In this document: piece by piece, positions 31,637 to 41,955 of the stretch | Layout of the letters: the number at the start of each line of letters is the position of its first letter | Position numbering within the stretch: position 1 is the stretch's first letter | Assembly (NCBI RefSeq): GCF_014650875.1 | Contig: NZ_BMVU01000001.1 | Coordinates: 124,001-188,000, forward strand | Direction: 5' to 3' | DNA: 64,000 bases | Source: Streptomyces minutiscleroticus | Lineage (GTDB): Bacteria > Actinomycetota > Actinomycetes > Streptomycetales > Streptomycetaceae | Notes under the pieces: model-generated | Told to the model about the DNA's origin: nothing | Databases searched by the model: none | What the model saw: the letters and a program-made list of their open reading frames with translations, nothing else | Program-made: the position numbers and the translations under genes

Positions 31637-31973
31637 CGGGCGCCGCCCACGGCCGCGCGCCCGGCGGCCGGCCGTACGCCGGTCCGGCCGCACGCCGGCC
31701 ACGGGACCGGTACCGTCCACCGGCGCCGCACGCCGACGTCGAGGACCGCCGCCGCGCGTGGCCACCGGCCACCGGAGACCGGCACCCGGGTCCCGGCACC
31801 GAGCGGCGGCACCGGGACCTGCCTCGATGCCGGCGTCACGCACCGGCGCCGGAGGCCGGTGCCCAGGGCCGATGCCGCAGACCCGGACCCGGGACCGGTG
31901 CGCGGCACCGGCGCCGGGGCCAGGTCTTCGACGACGGGTACGGGAGAACCACGTCCGCGCGGGGCGCGGCCCC
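31637..31973. other. 337-bp gene-free spacer between convergent genes
   Basis: Dominated by CCGGCACCGG and ACCGG words on both strands, able to fold many ways. No gene, promoter or clear single terminator could be defined. Confidence 0.5.
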
Positions 31974-32573
31974 TCAGAACGGCCGCGCCCGGCGCATCTC
32001 CCCCAGGATCTCCTCCATCCGGCGGATGTGGCGGCGCAGCTCGCCGGCGTCGCCGTGCCCGTCCCCGGGGCCGGAGGCCAGGCGCTCCTCGACGGCGCGC
32101 AGCCGCGTGGCGAGGTCCTCGAACTGCTTCTGCTCGCGTGCCAGCATCCGCTCCAGCTGCTGGTTCTTGCGGTGCAGGTCCAGGAAGACCGTCACCTTGG
32201 CGCGTAGGACCCAGGGGTCGAAGGGCTTGGTGAGATAGTCCGCGGCGCCGGTCGCGTAGCCGCGGAACGCGTAGCCCGCGTCGGCGTCCGTCCCCGTCAG
32301 GAAGATGATCGGGACGTCCTTGGTCTGGTCGAGCCGCTTGATGTTCGCCGCGGTCTCGAAGCCGTCCATGCCGGGCATCCGGATGTCGAGCAGGACGACG
32401 GCGAACCGCTGCCGCAGCAGGGCCTTCATCGCCTCCTCGCCCGAACGGGCCCGCACCAGTGGTTCGTTGAGGGACCCCAGGACGGCCTCCAGCGCGATCA
32501 GGTTGTCCTCCATGTCGTCCACGAGGAGGATGCTGGCGCGCGAGTCGGTCGTTTCCTCTGTCGCTGTACTCAT
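31974..32573 (-). CDS. Response regulator with C-terminal coiled coil
   Basis: A 199-aa protein with an N-terminal receiver domain: acidic pair in LLVDDMEDN, phosphoacceptor Asp63 in VVLLDIRMPGMDGFE, Thr in IIFLTGTDAD, and Lys in YLTKPFDPW. Residues 125-195 form a charged helix (FLDLHRKNQQLERMLAREQK, then RRHIRRMEEILGEMRR) and no DNA-binding domain. Its gene starts 16 bp after the stop of the hybrid kinase, so the two are an operon. The output is likely protein-protein contact through the coiled coil rather than transcription. Confidence 0.92.
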   Translation of the reverse strand: MSTATEETTDSRASILLVDDMEDNLIALEAVLGSLNEPLVRARSGEEAMKALLRQRFAVVLLDIRMPGMDGFETAANIKRLDQTKDVPIIFLTGTDADAGYAFRGYATGAADYLTKPFDPWVLRAKVTVFLDLHRKNQQLERMLAREQKQFEDLATRLRAVEERLASGPGDGHGDAGELRRHIRRMEEILGEMRRARPF

Positions 32574-32589
32574 GTCGTGGCTGCCTGCC

Positions 32590-35500
32590 TCATTCGACGG
32601 TCGGCGGGACCGTGGGCTCCTCGGTCGTACGCGGTCCCGGATCGGCGGAACCTGTGGAGTCGCCCTGCTCTGCGGTGCAGTCGACGCCCTCGGGGTCCAG
32701 GAGCGCGCAGACGACGGTCAGCAGCTGATCGACGTCCACCGGTTTCGGTACGTAGTCGTTCGCCCCTCGCGCGATCGACTTCTCGCGGTCCCCCGGCATC
32801 GCCTTGGCGGTCAGCGCGACGATGGGGAGGTCCGCCCAGCGCGGGGTGCGCCGGATGGCGGAGATGGTCTCGTATCCGTCCATCTCCGGCATCATGATGT
32901 CCATCAGGACGATTTGCACGTCGGGGTTGCGTTCCAGGATCTCTATGCCCTCGCGGCCGTTCTCTGCGTACAGGACGGGCATGCCGACCCGGCCCAGGAC
33001 GTGGGTCAGCGCGAAGACGTTGCGGATGTCGTCGTCCACGATCAGTACGCGGTGCCCGGGCAGCACCCGGCCCGCACGGCCGGTCTTCCACTCCTCCAGT
33101 TTCGTCGCTGTCGGCCAGTTCTCGTCCTGGTCGGGTCCGGTGAATCCGTCCGACGCCTGCTGTTCGGGTATCGGCACCGGACGCTCCTCCGGCGTGGGGC
33201 CGGTCGCCGCGTGCCCGGGGCTGACCACCGGGACGTACAGGGTGAAGGTGGAGCCCCGCCCCGGCGTGCTCTCGGCCACGATGCGGCCGCCCAGCAGGTT
33301 GGCGATCTCGCGGCTGATGGACAGGCCCAGGCCCGTCCCGCCGTACTTGCGGTTGGTGGTGCCGTCGGCCTGCTGGAACGCCTCGAAGATGACCGGGAGC
33401 TTCTCGGGGGCGATGCCGATGCCGGTGTCGGAGACGGAGAAGGCGATCACCTCGCCGTCGCCGTCGCGGGTGTAGCGGTGGTCGGAGTTGTCGACGCGCT
33501 TGACCCGCAGCTCGACGCGGCCGGACGCGGTGAACTTGATCGCGTTGGACAGCAGGTTGCGCAGGATCTGCTGGAGCCGCTGCTCGTCCGAGTACATCTC
33601 GCGCGGCACGTCCTCGCCGACCGCCACCTCGAAGGCGAGCCCCCGGTCCAGGGTGAGCGGGCGGAACGTGGCGTGCACGTAGTCGAGGAGCTTGATCAGC
33701 GGCAGCTTCTTCGGGCGTACGTCCATCCGGCCGGCCTCGATCTTCGACAGGTCGAGGATGTCGGTGATCAGCTGCAGCAGGTCCGAGCCCGAGCGGTGGA
33801 TGGTCGTCGCGAACTGCACCTCCTGGTCGGAGAGGTGGCCGTCCGGGTTGTCGGAGAGCAGCCGGGCCAGGATCAGCAGCGAGTTCAGCGGCGTGCGCAG
33901 CTCGTGCGACATGTTCGCCAGGAACTCCGACTTGTACTGCGAGCTGGTCGCCAGCAGCGCGGCCTTCTCCTCCAGCTCGGCGTTGGAGCGCTGGAGCTCG
34001 CCCTGCTGCTTCTGCAGTTCGTCCGAGCGCTCCTGGAGCTGTTGGGCCAGCCGCTGCGACTCGCCCAGCAGGGACTCGGTGCGGGAGTTGGCGATGATGG
34101 TGTTGATCGCGACGCCGATGGTGTTCACGAACTGGTCGAAGAACGCCAGGTGCACATCGGAGAAGCGGGAGAAGGAGGCCAGCTCGATCACGCCGAGCAG
34201 CTTGTCCTCGAACAGGATCGGGATGATGACGACGCTCGTCGGGGCCGCCTCGCCCAGACCACTGTTGATCTTGATGTAGTCGGGCGGGGCCTCCTCCACC
34301 AGGATGCGCTTCTTCTCCCGCGCCGCCTGCCGTACGAGTCCGTGCACCGGCATGCCGCCCGTGTCGACGGTGGCGCCCTGCGCCGAGCCGTACCCGGCGA
34401 TGAACGCGAGCCCCTTCGGCGGCACCGAGGTCCGCAGCGCCCCGCCGTCCTCGTCGGGGTCGGCCAGGAAGAACGCCCCGTACTGGGCGTTCACCAGCGG
34501 CGTCAGCTCGCGCAGGATCAGGTCGGCGACCTCCATCAGGTCGCGGTGGCCCTGCATCAGCGCGGCGAGCCGGGCGAGGTTGGACTCCAGCCAGTCCTTC
34601 GCGCGGGTGGTCTCGCGCAGGTTGGACACCATCAGGTTGATGTTGTCCTTCAGCTCGGCGACCTCGCCCTGGGTCTCCACGGTGATCGACCGGGACATGT
34701 CGCCCTGCGCCACGGCCGAGGCCACCTCGGCGATGGCGCGGACCTGAGTGGTCAGGTTCAGCGCCAGCTCGTTCACGCTCGTCGTCAGGCGCTTCCAGGT
34801 GCCGTACACGCCCTCGACCCGGGCCTGGCCGCCGAGCTGGCCCTCGGAGCCCACCTCGCGGGCCACCCGGGTGACCTCGGAGGAGAACGAGGAGAGGGTG
34901 TCGACCATCGTGTTGATGGTGGTCTTCAGCTCCAGGATCTCGCCGCGCGCGTCCACGTCGATCTTCTTGGAGAGGTCGCCCTGGGCCACGGCGGTGGCGA
35001 CCTGGGCGATGTTGCGGACCTGGGAGGTGAGGTTGTCCGCCATGTAATTGACGTTGTCGGTGAGGTCGCGCCAGACGCCGGAGACGCCGAGGACCTGGGC
35101 GCGGCCGCCGAGCCTGCCGTCGGTGCCGACCTCGCGGGCGACGCGGGTCACCTCGTCGGCGAAGGCGCGCAGCTGCTCCACCATCGTGTTGACGGTGTCC
35201 TTCAGTTCGAGGATCTCGCCGCGCGCGTCGACAGTGATCTTCTTGGAGAGGTCGCCGTTGGCGACGGCGGTGGTGACCTGGGCGATGTTGCGGACCTGGG
35301 AGGTCAGGTTCAGCGCCATGAAGTTGACGTTGTCGGTGAGGTCCTTCCAGACCCCGGACACGCCCCGCACCTGGGCCTGGCCGCCGAGGTTGCCCTCGGT
35401 GCCGACCTCGCGGGCGACGCGGGTGACCTCGTCGGCGAAGGCGGACAGCTGGTCCACCATCGTGTTGATCGTCGACTTCAGTTCGAGGATCTCGCCCTTC

Positions 35501-36744
35501 GCCTCGACCGTGATCTTCTTGCCGAGGTCGCCCTGGGCCACGGCCGTGGACACCAGCGCGATGTTGCGGACCTGCGAGGTGAGGTTGTCCGCCATGAAGT
35601 TGACGTTGTCGGTGAGGTCCTTCCAGACCCCGGACACGCCCCGCACCTGGGCCCGGCCGCCGAGGTTGCCCTCGGTGCCGACCTCGCGGGCGACGCGGGT
35701 GACCTCGTCGGCGAAGGCGGACAGCTGGTCCACCATCGTGTTGATCGTCGACTTGAGCTGCAGGATCTCGCCCTGCGCGTCGACGGTGATCTTCTGGCTG
35801 AGGTCGCCGTTGGCGACGGCGGTGGTGACCTGGGCGATGTTGCGGACCTGGGAGGTCAGGTTCGACGCCATGAAGTTGACGTTGTCGGTGAGGTCCTTCC
35901 AGACCCCGGACACGCCCCGCACCTGGGCCCGCCCGCCCAGCCTTCCTTCGGTGCCGACCTCGCGGGCGACGCGGGTGACCTCGTCGGCGAAGGCGGACAG
36001 CTGGTCCACCATCGTGTTGACGGTGAGCTTCAGCTCGAGCAGCTCGCCGGTCGCCTCGACCGTCACCGTGCGGGTCAGGTCGCCGCGCGCCACCGCCGTC
36101 GTCACCAGCGCGATGTCGCGGACCTGGGCCGTCAGCCGGGACGCCATGGTGTTGACCGCCTCGGTCACGTCCCGCCAGCTCCCGGAGAGCCCCGACACCT
36201 TGGCCCGGCCGCCGAGCCGCCCCTCGGTGCCGACCTCCCGCGCGACCCGCGTCACCTCGCCCGTGAAGAGGGACAGCTGGTCGACCGTTCTGTTGACCGT
36301 GCGCCCCAGCCGGCGCAGGTCGCCGCGGAGCTGCCGGTTGCCGTCGTGCAGGTCGACCCGCTGGGTCAGGTCGCCGCCGGCCACCGCGTCGAGCACCCGG
36401 GTGGCGTTCGCCGCCGGAGCCACCAGGGCGTCGAGGAGCTGGTTCACGTCGTTGACCCGGGTCGTCCAGCTGCCCTGCCCCGGGCTCGCGGACAGCCGCT
36501 CGTCCAGCCGGCCGTCCCGCACGATCTCCCGCCGGACGCGCTGCACCTCGCGGTTGAAGTGGCTGCTGCGGTCCACGATCTGGTTGAACATGGCGTGCAG
36601 TTCGGCCACCGGGCCGTACCCCGTCTCCGGGACCTTCGCGAAGTCGCCGTCCCGGGCCGCGGTCATGGCGGCGAGCAGAGGGCGGAGTTCCGATGCCCGA
36701 ATGTGTCCGTCTTCGAGCACGTGCATAGCACTGTTCTCACTCAT
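32590..36744 (-). CDS. Soluble hybrid histidine kinase with tandem HAMP array, GAF and receiver domains
   Basis: A 1384-aa protein without membrane segments. Residues about 90-710 contain seven HAMP-like units of 92 residues (each with AVAxGDL, then GEILELK and [10 protein letters not shown]). A GAF domain follows at about 730-890 ([17 protein letters not shown]), then a coiled coil, a HisKA domain with the phospho-His in [15 protein letters not shown] near 946, an HATPase domain ([24 protein letters not shown]) and a C-terminal receiver with Asp in [13 protein letters not shown] near 1280. I prefer the ATG at 36744 ([15 protein letters not shown]); the upstream extension to 36945 is not protein-like. 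Divergent from the SpoIIE-type gene by 104 bp. Such HAMP arrays in cytosolic kinases are known from fungal group III kinases, which sense osmotic stress; a similar role here is inference. Confidence 0.93.
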   Translation of the reverse strand: MSENSAMHVLEDGHIRASELRPLLAAMTAARDGDFAKVPETGYGPVAELHAMFNQIVDRSSHFNREVQRVRREIVRDGRLDERLSASPGQGSWTTRVNDVNQLLDALVAPAANATRVLDAVAGGDLTQRVDLHDGNRQLRGDLRRLGRTVNRTVDQLSLFTGEVTRVAREVGTEGRLGGRAKVSGLSGSWRDVTEAVNTMASRLTAQVRDIALVTTAVARGDLTRTVTVEATGELLELKLTVNTMVDQLSAFADEVTRVAREVGTEGRLGGRAQVRGVSGVWKDLTDNVNFMASNLTSQVRNIAQVTTAVANGDLSQKITVDAQGEILQLKSTINTMVDQLSAFADEVTRVAREVGTEGNLGGRAQVRGVSGVWKDLTDNVNFMADNLTSQVRNIALVSTAVAQGDLGKKITVEAKGEILELKSTINTMVDQLSAFADEVTRVAREVGTEGNLGGQAQVRGVSGVWKDLTDNVNFMALNLTSQVRNIAQVTTAVANGDLSKKITVDARGEILELKDTVNTMVEQLRAFADEVTRVAREVGTDGRLGGRAQVLGVSGVWRDLTDNVNYMADNLTSQVRNIAQVATAVAQGDLSKKIDVDARGEILELKTTINTMVDTLSSFSSEVTRVAREVGSEGQLGGQARVEGVYGTWKRLTTSVNELALNLTTQVRAIAEVASAVAQGDMSRSITVETQGEVAELKDNINLMVSNLRETTRAKDWLESNLARLAALMQGHRDLMEVADLILRELTPLVNAQYGAFFLADPDEDGGALRTSVPPKGLAFIAGYGSAQGATVDTGGMPVHGLVRQAAREKKRILVEEAPPDYIKINSGLGEAAPTSVVIIPILFEDKLLGVIELASFSRFSDVHLAFFDQFVNTIGVAINTIIANSRTESLLGESQRLAQQLQERSDELQKQQGELQRSNAELEEKAALLATSSQYKSEFLANMSHELRTPLNSLLILARLLSDNPDGHLSDQEVQFATTIHRSGSDLLQLITDILDLSKIEAGRMDVRPKKLPLIKLLDYVHATFRPLTLDRGLAFEVAVGEDVPREMYSDEQRLQQILRNLLSNAIKFTASGRVELRVKRVDNSDHRYTRDGDGEVIAFSVSDTGIGIAPEKLPVIFEAFQQADGTTNRKYGGTGLGLSISREIANLLGGRIVAESTPGRGSTFTLYVPVVSPGHAATGPTPEERPVPIPEQQASDGFTGPDQDENWPTATKLEEWKTGRAGRVLPGHRVLIVDDDIRNVFALTHVLGRVGMPVLYAENGREGIEILERNPDVQIVLMDIMMPEMDGYETISAIRRTPRWADLPIVALTAKAMPGDREKSIARGANDYVPKPVDVDQLLTVVCALLDPEGVDCTAEQGDSTGSADPGPRTTEEPTVPPTVE
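34603..36259. repeat. 276-bp DNA repeat encoding the HAMP array
   Basis: The word GTCGGCGAAGGCG recurs at 35155 (as a close variant), 35431, 35707 and 35983, exactly 276 bp apart, matching 92-residue protein units. Central copies are nearly identical at DNA level while outer copies have diverged, which suggests continuing exchange between units. Confidence 0.9.
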
Positions 36745-36780
36745 GGAGGCCCACTTCGGTAACTCGGTGCTTATGGGCGT

Positions 36781-36801
36781 GGCCAGTCTGTCACTCTGGC
36801 C
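36781..36801. promoter_or_regulatory. Inverted repeat in the divergent kinase/phosphatase promoter region
   Basis: GGCCAG-N9-CTGGCC lies in the 104-bp gap between the two divergent signalling genes. It could be a shared operator. No clear promoter hexamers could be placed with confidence. Confidence 0.35.
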
Positions 36802-36848
36802 GTGCCGTGAGAGACCTATTCGTCCGAACTGCTCGGGGGAGCTGCACA

Positions 36849-38972
36849 GTGAGGGCCGTTCCGATGCAACGGGAGACCGTGTTCCGTGCGCCTGGTGCGC
36901 CTGATGCGCCCGCGTCCGGCCGTACGAACCGGCCACCGGTGACACGGACGTCCCTGCCGGGCAATCCGCTCGCCCCGGGGGCGGCCCGCCGCTTCGTCCG
37001 CGCCGTCCTCGCGGACTGGACGCGGCTGGCCGTGCCGGGCGCCGACGGCATCACCGACCGGCTCGCCGAGGACGCCAGCGTCGTCGTCAGCGAACTCGTC
37101 ACCAACGCGGTCGTGCACGCCGGCACCGACGTCGACCTGCTCTGCCGCCTGGAGGAGTCCGAGGAGCCCCCGGAGGGGCCGGACGCCCGGGACGGGACGG
37201 GCGGGCCGAGAGCACCGAAAGCACCGGGAGCACCGGGAGCACCGGGAGCACCGGGAGCACCGGGAGCACCGGACGGAGCCGACGCCCCGGGGGCCCGCCC
37301 GGCCGAAACCGCCGGCGTCCCGGCGGCCGGCCGCGGCGCGTTCGGCGCCCTCGTCGTGGAGGTGGCCGACCGCCACCCCGCACGCTCCGTGCGCGACGGC
37401 GGCGAGGAGCGGCCGTACGACATGCCGGAGTACGGGCGCGGCCTGCACCTGGTCGCGGACCTGTCCGAGGAGTGGGGCATCACCTACCGCACCGGCACCA
37501 AGACCGTCTGGGCGCGGCTGCCGCTGGCCAGGGTGCCGCCCGAGCCGGAGGACCCCGGCCCGCCCGAGGCGACGCCGTACCCGGGGCAGAACGCGCTGCG
37601 GCGGGGGCTGCGCGTCGCCGAACTGCTCGCACCCGCCCCCCGGCAGGGTGTGCAGGACCCGGACTGGCTCAACCGCGGCGCCCTCACCTTCCTCGCCGAG
37701 GCATCCGACCTGCTGGCCGGGCAGCTCGACGAGGACCTGATCGCCGCGCTCACCGGCCAGCTGCTGGTGCCGCGGCTCGCCGACTGGTGCGCGGTGTGGC
37801 TGGACCAGGAGGCCGCGTGGGGCGGCGCCCACCGCGCGGGCGCCGTCGCCGGGGCGCGGCTGGCCCGCGTCTGGCACGGCAGCGAGAACCGCATCGGGGA
37901 GCTGCGCCGGGTCCTGGAGCGGACCCCGCCGGTGCTGCCCGACGCGCCGCGCGGCACGGCGATCCCCGTGCCCTGGCCCGCGGAGGCCCTCGGCGGGCAC
38001 GGCGCCGTCGGCGCGGCCCTGGCGTACCGGCTGGTCGCGGGCGGCCAGCCGGTGGGCACGCTGGTCATCGGCCGGGCCGGGCTGCTGCGCTTCCCCGACG
38101 AGATCACCGGGCTCGTGGAGGACTTCAGCCGCCGGGTCGCGCTCGCCGTCGGCACCGCGCGCCAGTACGCGCGGCAGGCCACCATCAGCCGCGTCCTGCA
38201 GCGCGGCCTGCTGCCCGGCGCGGTGGCGGACATCCCCGGACTGCAGAGCGCGCTCGTCTACGAGCCCTGCGACAAGGGCGGGCCCAGCGGGGACTTCTAC
38301 GACCTGTTCCCGGCCGGGGACGGGCGCTGGTGCTTCGCCCTCGGCGACGTGCAGGGCAAGGGGCCCGAGGCGGCGGTGGTGATCGGGCTCGCCCGCCCCT
38401 GGCTGCGGCTGCTCGCCCGCGAGGGGTACGCGGTGCCGGACGTCCTCGACCGGCTCAACCAGCTCCTCCTCGACGACGCGACGGAGGTGTCCAACGCGGC
38501 GGCCCGGGCGCTGGCGGCGGCGGGCGGACAGGGGGTCGGCGAGCTGGGGCAGTACCCGCAGAGCCGGTTCCTGTCGCTGGTCTACGGCGAACTGGTGCCC
38601 TTCGACGGCGGGGTGCGCTGCACCCTCGCCTCCGCGGGGCACCCGCTGCCGCTGGTCCTGCAGCCGGACGGGAAGGTCCGCGACGTGGTCGAGCCGCAGA
38701 CCCTGCTCGGCGCCTTCGAGGAGGTGGCGTACACCTGCGAGACGTTCGAGCTGCGCTCCGGGGAGAGCCTGCTGTGCGTCACGGACGGCGTGACGGAGCG
38801 GCGCGACGGGCAGCGGCTCTTCGACGACGAGGACGGCCTCGCGGCGGTGCTCACGGAGTGCGCGGGGCTCGGCGCGCGGCTCGTGGCCGACCGCATCCGC
38901 CGCCTGGTGCACGCCTTCGGCGCCGAACCGCCGGAGGACGACCTGGCGCTGCTGGTGCTCCAGGCGGAGTAG
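36849..38972 (+). CDS. RsbW-type ATPase, GAF and SpoIIE phosphatase fusion protein
   Basis: A 707-aa regulatory protein of the partner-switching type. Residues about 35-220 are an HATPase_c anti-sigma-like domain ([20 protein letters not shown] with the Asn box, then [19 protein letters not shown]) interrupted by a Gly-Ala-Pro repeat. A GAF domain spans about 270-430, and residues 460-705 form a PP2C/SpoIIE phosphatase ([43 protein letters not shown]). I chose the GTG at 36849 with GGGGGAG seven bases upstream; an in-frame GTG at 36807 is possible. Such proteins phosphorylate and dephosphorylate anti-sigma-antagonists; no antagonist or sigma factor lies nearby, so its partners are encoded elsewhere. 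Confidence 0.92.
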   Translation: MRAVPMQRETVFRAPGAPDAPASGRTNRPPVTRTSLPGNPLAPGAARRFVRAVLADWTRLAVPGADGITDRLAEDASVVVSELVTNAVVHAGTDVDLLCRLEESEEPPEGPDARDGTGGPRAPKAPGAPGAPGAPGAPGAPDGADAPGARPAETAGVPAAGRGAFGALVVEVADRHPARSVRDGGEERPYDMPEYGRGLHLVADLSEEWGITYRTGTKTVWARLPLARVPPEPEDPGPPEATPYPGQNALRRGLRVAELLAPAPRQGVQDPDWLNRGALTFLAEASDLLAGQLDEDLIAALTGQLLVPRLADWCAVWLDQEAAWGGAHRAGAVAGARLARVWHGSENRIGELRRVLERTPPVLPDAPRGTAIPVPWPAEALGGHGAVGAALAYRLVAGGQPVGTLVIGRAGLLRFPDEITGLVEDFSRRVALAVGTARQYARQATISRVLQRGLLPGAVADIPGLQSALVYEPCDKGGPSGDFYDLFPAGDGRWCFALGDVQGKGPEAAVVIGLARPWLRLLAREGYAVPDVLDRLNQLLLDDATEVSNAAARALAAAGGQGVGELGQYPQSRFLSLVYGELVPFDGGVRCTLASAGHPLPLVLQPDGKVRDVVEPQTLLGAFEEVAYTCETFELRSGESLLCVTDGVTERRDGQRLFDDEDGLAAVLTECAGLGARLVADRIRRLVHAFGAEPPEDDLALLVLQAE
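37212..37274. repeat. 9-bp tandem repeat coding for Gly-Ala-Pro linker
   Basis: Seven units of GCACCGGGA (first and last variant) code for an APG repeat inside the HATPase domain of the SpoIIE-type protein. The array keeps frame and should vary in length between strains. Confidence 0.9.
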
Positions 38973-39040
38973 CGCGGGCCGCCGCCCACGCCCCCGCCGG
39001 GCCCGGAGCGGGGCCGGAGGGGGAAGGCGCACGGGTACGG

Positions 39041-39046
39041 GACAAT
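39041..39046 (+). promoter_or_regulatory. -10-like hexamer of hemW
   Basis: GACAAT ends seven bases before the ATG at 39054. GGAGG at 39047 is too close (two bases) to be a good ribosome binding site for that ATG, so a leaderless start is likely. Confidence 0.4.
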
Positions 39047-39053
39047 GGAGGAC

Positions 39054-40286
39054 ATGCCTTCCGCACTTCCCGACGGCGAGCCCGTGCCCGACGACGGGGC
39101 GCTGCCCGCGTCCGCCCTCGTCGGCGCCCAGGACCGGCCCCTCGGGTTCTACCTGCACGTCCCGTACTGCGCCACGCGCTGCGGCTACTGCGACTTCAAC
39201 ACGTACACGGCGACGGAGCTGCGCGGCACCGGCGGCGTCCTCGCCTCCCGCGACAACTACGCGGAGACCCTGGTCGAGGAGGTCCGCCTGGCCCGCAAGG
39301 TGCTCGGCGACGACCCCCGCCCGGTCCGCACGGTCTTCGTCGGCGGCGGCACGCCGACGCTGCTGGCCGCAGACGACCTCGTACGGATGCTGGACGCGAT
39401 CCGCGAGGAGTTCGGGCTCGCGCCGGACGCCGAGGTCACCACCGAGGCGAACCCCGAGTCGGTGGACCCGGAGTACCTCGCGGTCCTGCGGGCCGGCGGC
39501 TTCAACCGCATCTCCTTCGGCATGCAGAGCGCGCGGCAGCACGTCCTGAAGGTGCTCGACCGCACGCACACGCCGGGCCGCCCCGAGGCATGCGTCGCCG
39601 AGGCCCGCGCCGCCGGCTTCGAGCACGTCAACCTCGACCTGATCTACGGCACGCCGGGGGAGACCGACGACGACTGGCGCGCCTCCCTCGACGCCGCGCT
39701 CGGCGCCGGGCCCGACCACGTCTCGGCGTACGCCCTGATCGTGGAGGAGGGCACGCAGCTCGCCCGCCGCATCCGGCGCGGCGAGGTGCCGATGACGGAC
39801 GACGACGCGCACGCCGACCGCTACCTCATCGCGGACGAGGTCATGGCGGCGGCCGGGTTCGAGTGGTACGAGGTCTCCAACTGGGCCACCTCCGAGGCGG
39901 CCCGCTGCCTGCACAACGAGTTCTACTGGCGCGGCGCCGACTGGTGGGGCGCGGGCCCCGGCGCGCACAGCCACGTCGGCGGGGTGCGCTGGTGGAACGT
40001 CAAGCATCCGGGCGCGTACGCGGCGGCCCTGGCGGCCGGGCGCTCGCCCGGTGCCGGGCGCGAACTGCTGACCGACGAGGACCGCAGGGTGGAGCGGATC
40101 CTGCTGGAGCTGCGGCTGCGCGAGGGCGCGCCCCTGGACCTGCTGAGGCCGGACGGACTCGCGGCCGCACGCCGCGCCCTGGCCGACGGCCTGCTCGCAC
40201 CGGGCCCGTTCGACGGCGGCCGCGCGGTCCTCACCCTGCGGGGCCGGCTGCTGGCGGACGCGGTGGTCAGGGACCTGGTGGACTGA
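39054..40286 (+). CDS. hemW: HemW-type radical SAM haem chaperone
   Basis: A 410-aa radical SAM protein once annotated as oxygen-independent coproporphyrinogen oxidase. The cluster motif is CATRCGYCDF with Cys 39, 43 and 46 (CxxxCxxC), followed by VFVGGGTPTLL, TTEANPESVD and NRISFGMQS. The C-terminal HemW domain is present (YEVSNWATSEAARCLHNEFY). HemN-specific N-terminal extension is lacking, which supports the haem-chaperone assignment over coproporphyrinogen oxidase. An ATG nine bases earlier (39045) is in frame and cannot be excluded. It precedes the DUF3097 gene on the other strand and hrcA-dnaJ, a known order in actinobacteria. Confidence 0.93.
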   Translation: MPSALPDGEPVPDDGALPASALVGAQDRPLGFYLHVPYCATRCGYCDFNTYTATELRGTGGVLASRDNYAETLVEEVRLARKVLGDDPRPVRTVFVGGGTPTLLAADDLVRMLDAIREEFGLAPDAEVTTEANPESVDPEYLAVLRAGGFNRISFGMQSARQHVLKVLDRTHTPGRPEACVAEARAAGFEHVNLDLIYGTPGETDDDWRASLDAALGAGPDHVSAYALIVEEGTQLARRIRRGEVPMTDDDAHADRYLIADEVMAAAGFEWYEVSNWATSEAARCLHNEFYWRGADWWGAGPGAHSHVGGVRWWNVKHPGAYAAALAAGRSPGAGRELLTDEDRRVERILLELRLREGAPLDLLRPDGLAAARRALADGLLAPGPFDGGRAVLTLRGRLLADAVVRDLVD

Positions 40287-40360
40287 GGGGCCCCGGCGGT
40301 CCGGGCGTCCGGGCGGCCCAGGTGGCCCGGGCGATCCGAGTGGCCCGGGCGGACCGTCCG

Positions 40361-40499
40361 GACCGGGGACGCGGGACCGGGGACGCGGGACCGGGGGTGC
40401 CGGACCGGGAGTGCCAGCCGGAAGTGCCGGACCGGGAGTGCCGGGCCGGAAGTGCCGGACCGGGGGTGCCGGACTGGAAGTGCCGGGCCGAGAACACCG
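40361..40499. repeat. 14-bp tandem array between convergent hemW and DUF3097 genes
   Basis: Ten units based on GACCGGGAGTGCCG (one unit is 13 bp), the first two being GACCGGGGACGCGG. It lies in the 265-bp gap 40287-40551 with no gene. Confidence 0.85.
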
Positions 40500-40551
40500 G
40501 GCGGGACGTGCCCCGGCCCGCCCGCACACCCTGCCCCTCCGCTTCTGCTTG

Positions 40552-41355
40552 CTACCGCTCCTCCGGTGCGGTGACGAAGTCGATCAGTTCCTCGACCCGG
40601 CCCAGGAGGGCGGGCTCCAGGTCCTTGTACGACCGCACCCGCGACAGGATGTGCTGCCAGGCGGCACCGGTGTTCTCCGGCCATCCCAGCGCCCGGCACA
40701 CGCCCGTCTTCCAGTCCTGTCCGCGCGGCACGCGGGGCCAGGACGGGATGCCGAGCGACGACGGCTTCACCGCCTCCCACACGTCGATGTACGGATGGCC
40801 CACCACCAGCGCGTACTCGCTCGTCACCGCCTCCGCGACACGGGACTCCTTCGAGCCGGGGACCAGGTGGTCGACCAGGACGCCGAGGCGGGCGTCGGGG
40901 CCGGGGGCGAACTCCTCGACGATCGCCGGCAGGTCGTCGACGCCCTCCAGGTACTCGACGACCACGCCCTCGATGCGCAGGTCGTCGCCCCAGACCTTCT
41001 CGACCAGCTCGGCGTCGTGGCGGCCCTCCACGTAGATGCGGCCCGCGCGGGCCACCCGGGCGCGCGCGCCGGGCACGGCCACCGAGCCGGACGCGGTGCG
41101 CGCGGGGCGGGCGGGCCCGGCGGACGGGCGCACCAGCGTCACCACCTCACCCTCCAGGAGGAAGCCCCGCGGCTGCAGCGGGAACACCCGGTGCTTGCCG
41201 AAGCGGTCCTCCAGCGTCACCGTGCCCGCCTCGCAGCGGATCACCGCGCCGCAGAACCCGCTGCCCGGCTCCTCGACGACCAGCCCCGGTTCGGCGGCCA
41301 CCTCGGGCACGGGCCGGGACTTCTTCCACGGCGGGGTCAGATCGGGTGAGTACAT
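40552..41355 (-). CDS. DUF3097 family protein
   Basis: A 267-aa actinobacterial protein of unknown function (MYSPDLTPPWKKSRPVPEVA at the start). The core contains GRIYVEGRHDAELVEKVWGD and VLVDHLVPGSKESRVAE, resembling a Toprim-like arrangement (Glu in VEGRHDAE and Asp in LVDHLV); that resemblance is my reading. The ATG at 41355 matches the usual family start. An in-frame ATG at 41418 has TATCGT seven bases upstream and could give a longer leaderless form with a poorly conserved 21-residue head. It is convergent with hemW across the 14-bp array. Confidence 0.88.
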   Translation of the reverse strand: MYSPDLTPPWKKSRPVPEVAAEPGLVVEEPGSGFCGAVIRCEAGTVTLEDRFGKHRVFPLQPRGFLLEGEVVTLVRPSAGPARPARTASGSVAVPGARARVARAGRIYVEGRHDAELVEKVWGDDLRIEGVVVEYLEGVDDLPAIVEEFAPGPDARLGVLVDHLVPGSKESRVAEAVTSEYALVVGHPYIDVWEAVKPSSLGIPSWPRVPRGQDWKTGVCRALGWPENTGAAWQHILSRVRSYKDLEPALLGRVEELIDFVTAPEER

Positions 41356-41955
41356 ACGAGGGCGGGGACGCGAGGGGTCCCCGTTGGAGGGGTGACGGTG
41401 GGAGACGGATGGGCACATTCGAACGACGATAGGAGAAAAGGCCGCCGGGCTCCTCGGACACGCCGGGACGGGGAACGGGCGGGTCGAAAAGAGGCAGGAG
41501 GAGGCAGGGGCGGACGGGCGGCGGGCAGGAAACGGGCAGGCCGAAAAGAGTTGTCGGGCCCACGCCCCTCCGTGACGCCCCGACCGCGCGACGCCCCGAC
41601 CGCGCGACGCCCCGATCATGCGGCGCGCCGACCGGGCGACGCGCCGACCACGCGACGCGCCGACCACGCGACGCGCCGATCATGCGGCGCGCCGATCGGG
41701 CGACACGCCCGGATGCCCGTCCCCGGGCACGGCCACTCGTCCGCCCCGGACCCGGCCCTCGGCCGTTCCGGGCCCGGCCCCGTCCCGGCCCCCGGCCTGC
41801 CGTCCGTCCGCTCCGGACCTGTCCCCGCTCGCTCCGGACGCGGCCCCGCCCGCCCCGGCCCCGCCCCGGCCCCGGTCTCCCGCCGTCCGGCCGTGCCCCG
41901 CGCGGCTGCCCGTCCGGGCTCGGCCGTGCCCGAGCGGACGGCCGCGCCCGCGCCG
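41356..41955. other. 600-bp gene-free spacer
   Basis: The gap between two minus-strand genes holds two similar blocks containing CGAAAAGAG (41487-41495 and 41542-41550), the 16-bp tandem array at 41574, and then CCGGCCCCG-rich DNA. Long open frames on both strands are Pro/Arg-rich and unlike proteins. TATCGT (41431 to 41426 on the minus strand) may be a -10. Confidence 0.55.
41574..41717. repeat. 16-bp minisatellite with 64-bp higher-order unit
   Basis: Eight contiguous 16-bp units plus a degenerate ninth. Units 1, 2 read GACGCCCCGACCGCGC, unit 3 ends GATCATGC and unit 4 begins GGCGCGCC; units 5-8 repeat the same order of types with GACGCGCCGACCACGC twice, then the GATCATGC and GGCGCGCC types. 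The order shows a duplicated block of four units. Spacer-free contiguous units rule out a CRISPR array. Confidence 0.92.

Noticed and set aside
32305..36762. 1485-codon plus-strand frame opposite the hybrid kinase
   Set aside because: Repeats match the HAMP-coding repeats on the other strand; the frame is an antisense shadow.
36747..36945. 67-codon N-terminal extension of the hybrid kinase
   Set aside because: Runs into the divergent gene region and is His/Ser/Arg shadow sequence; start at 36744 is more credible.
41574..41717. Regular repeats resembling a CRISPR array
   Set aside because: Units are only 16 bp and contiguous without spacers, and no cas genes are near.
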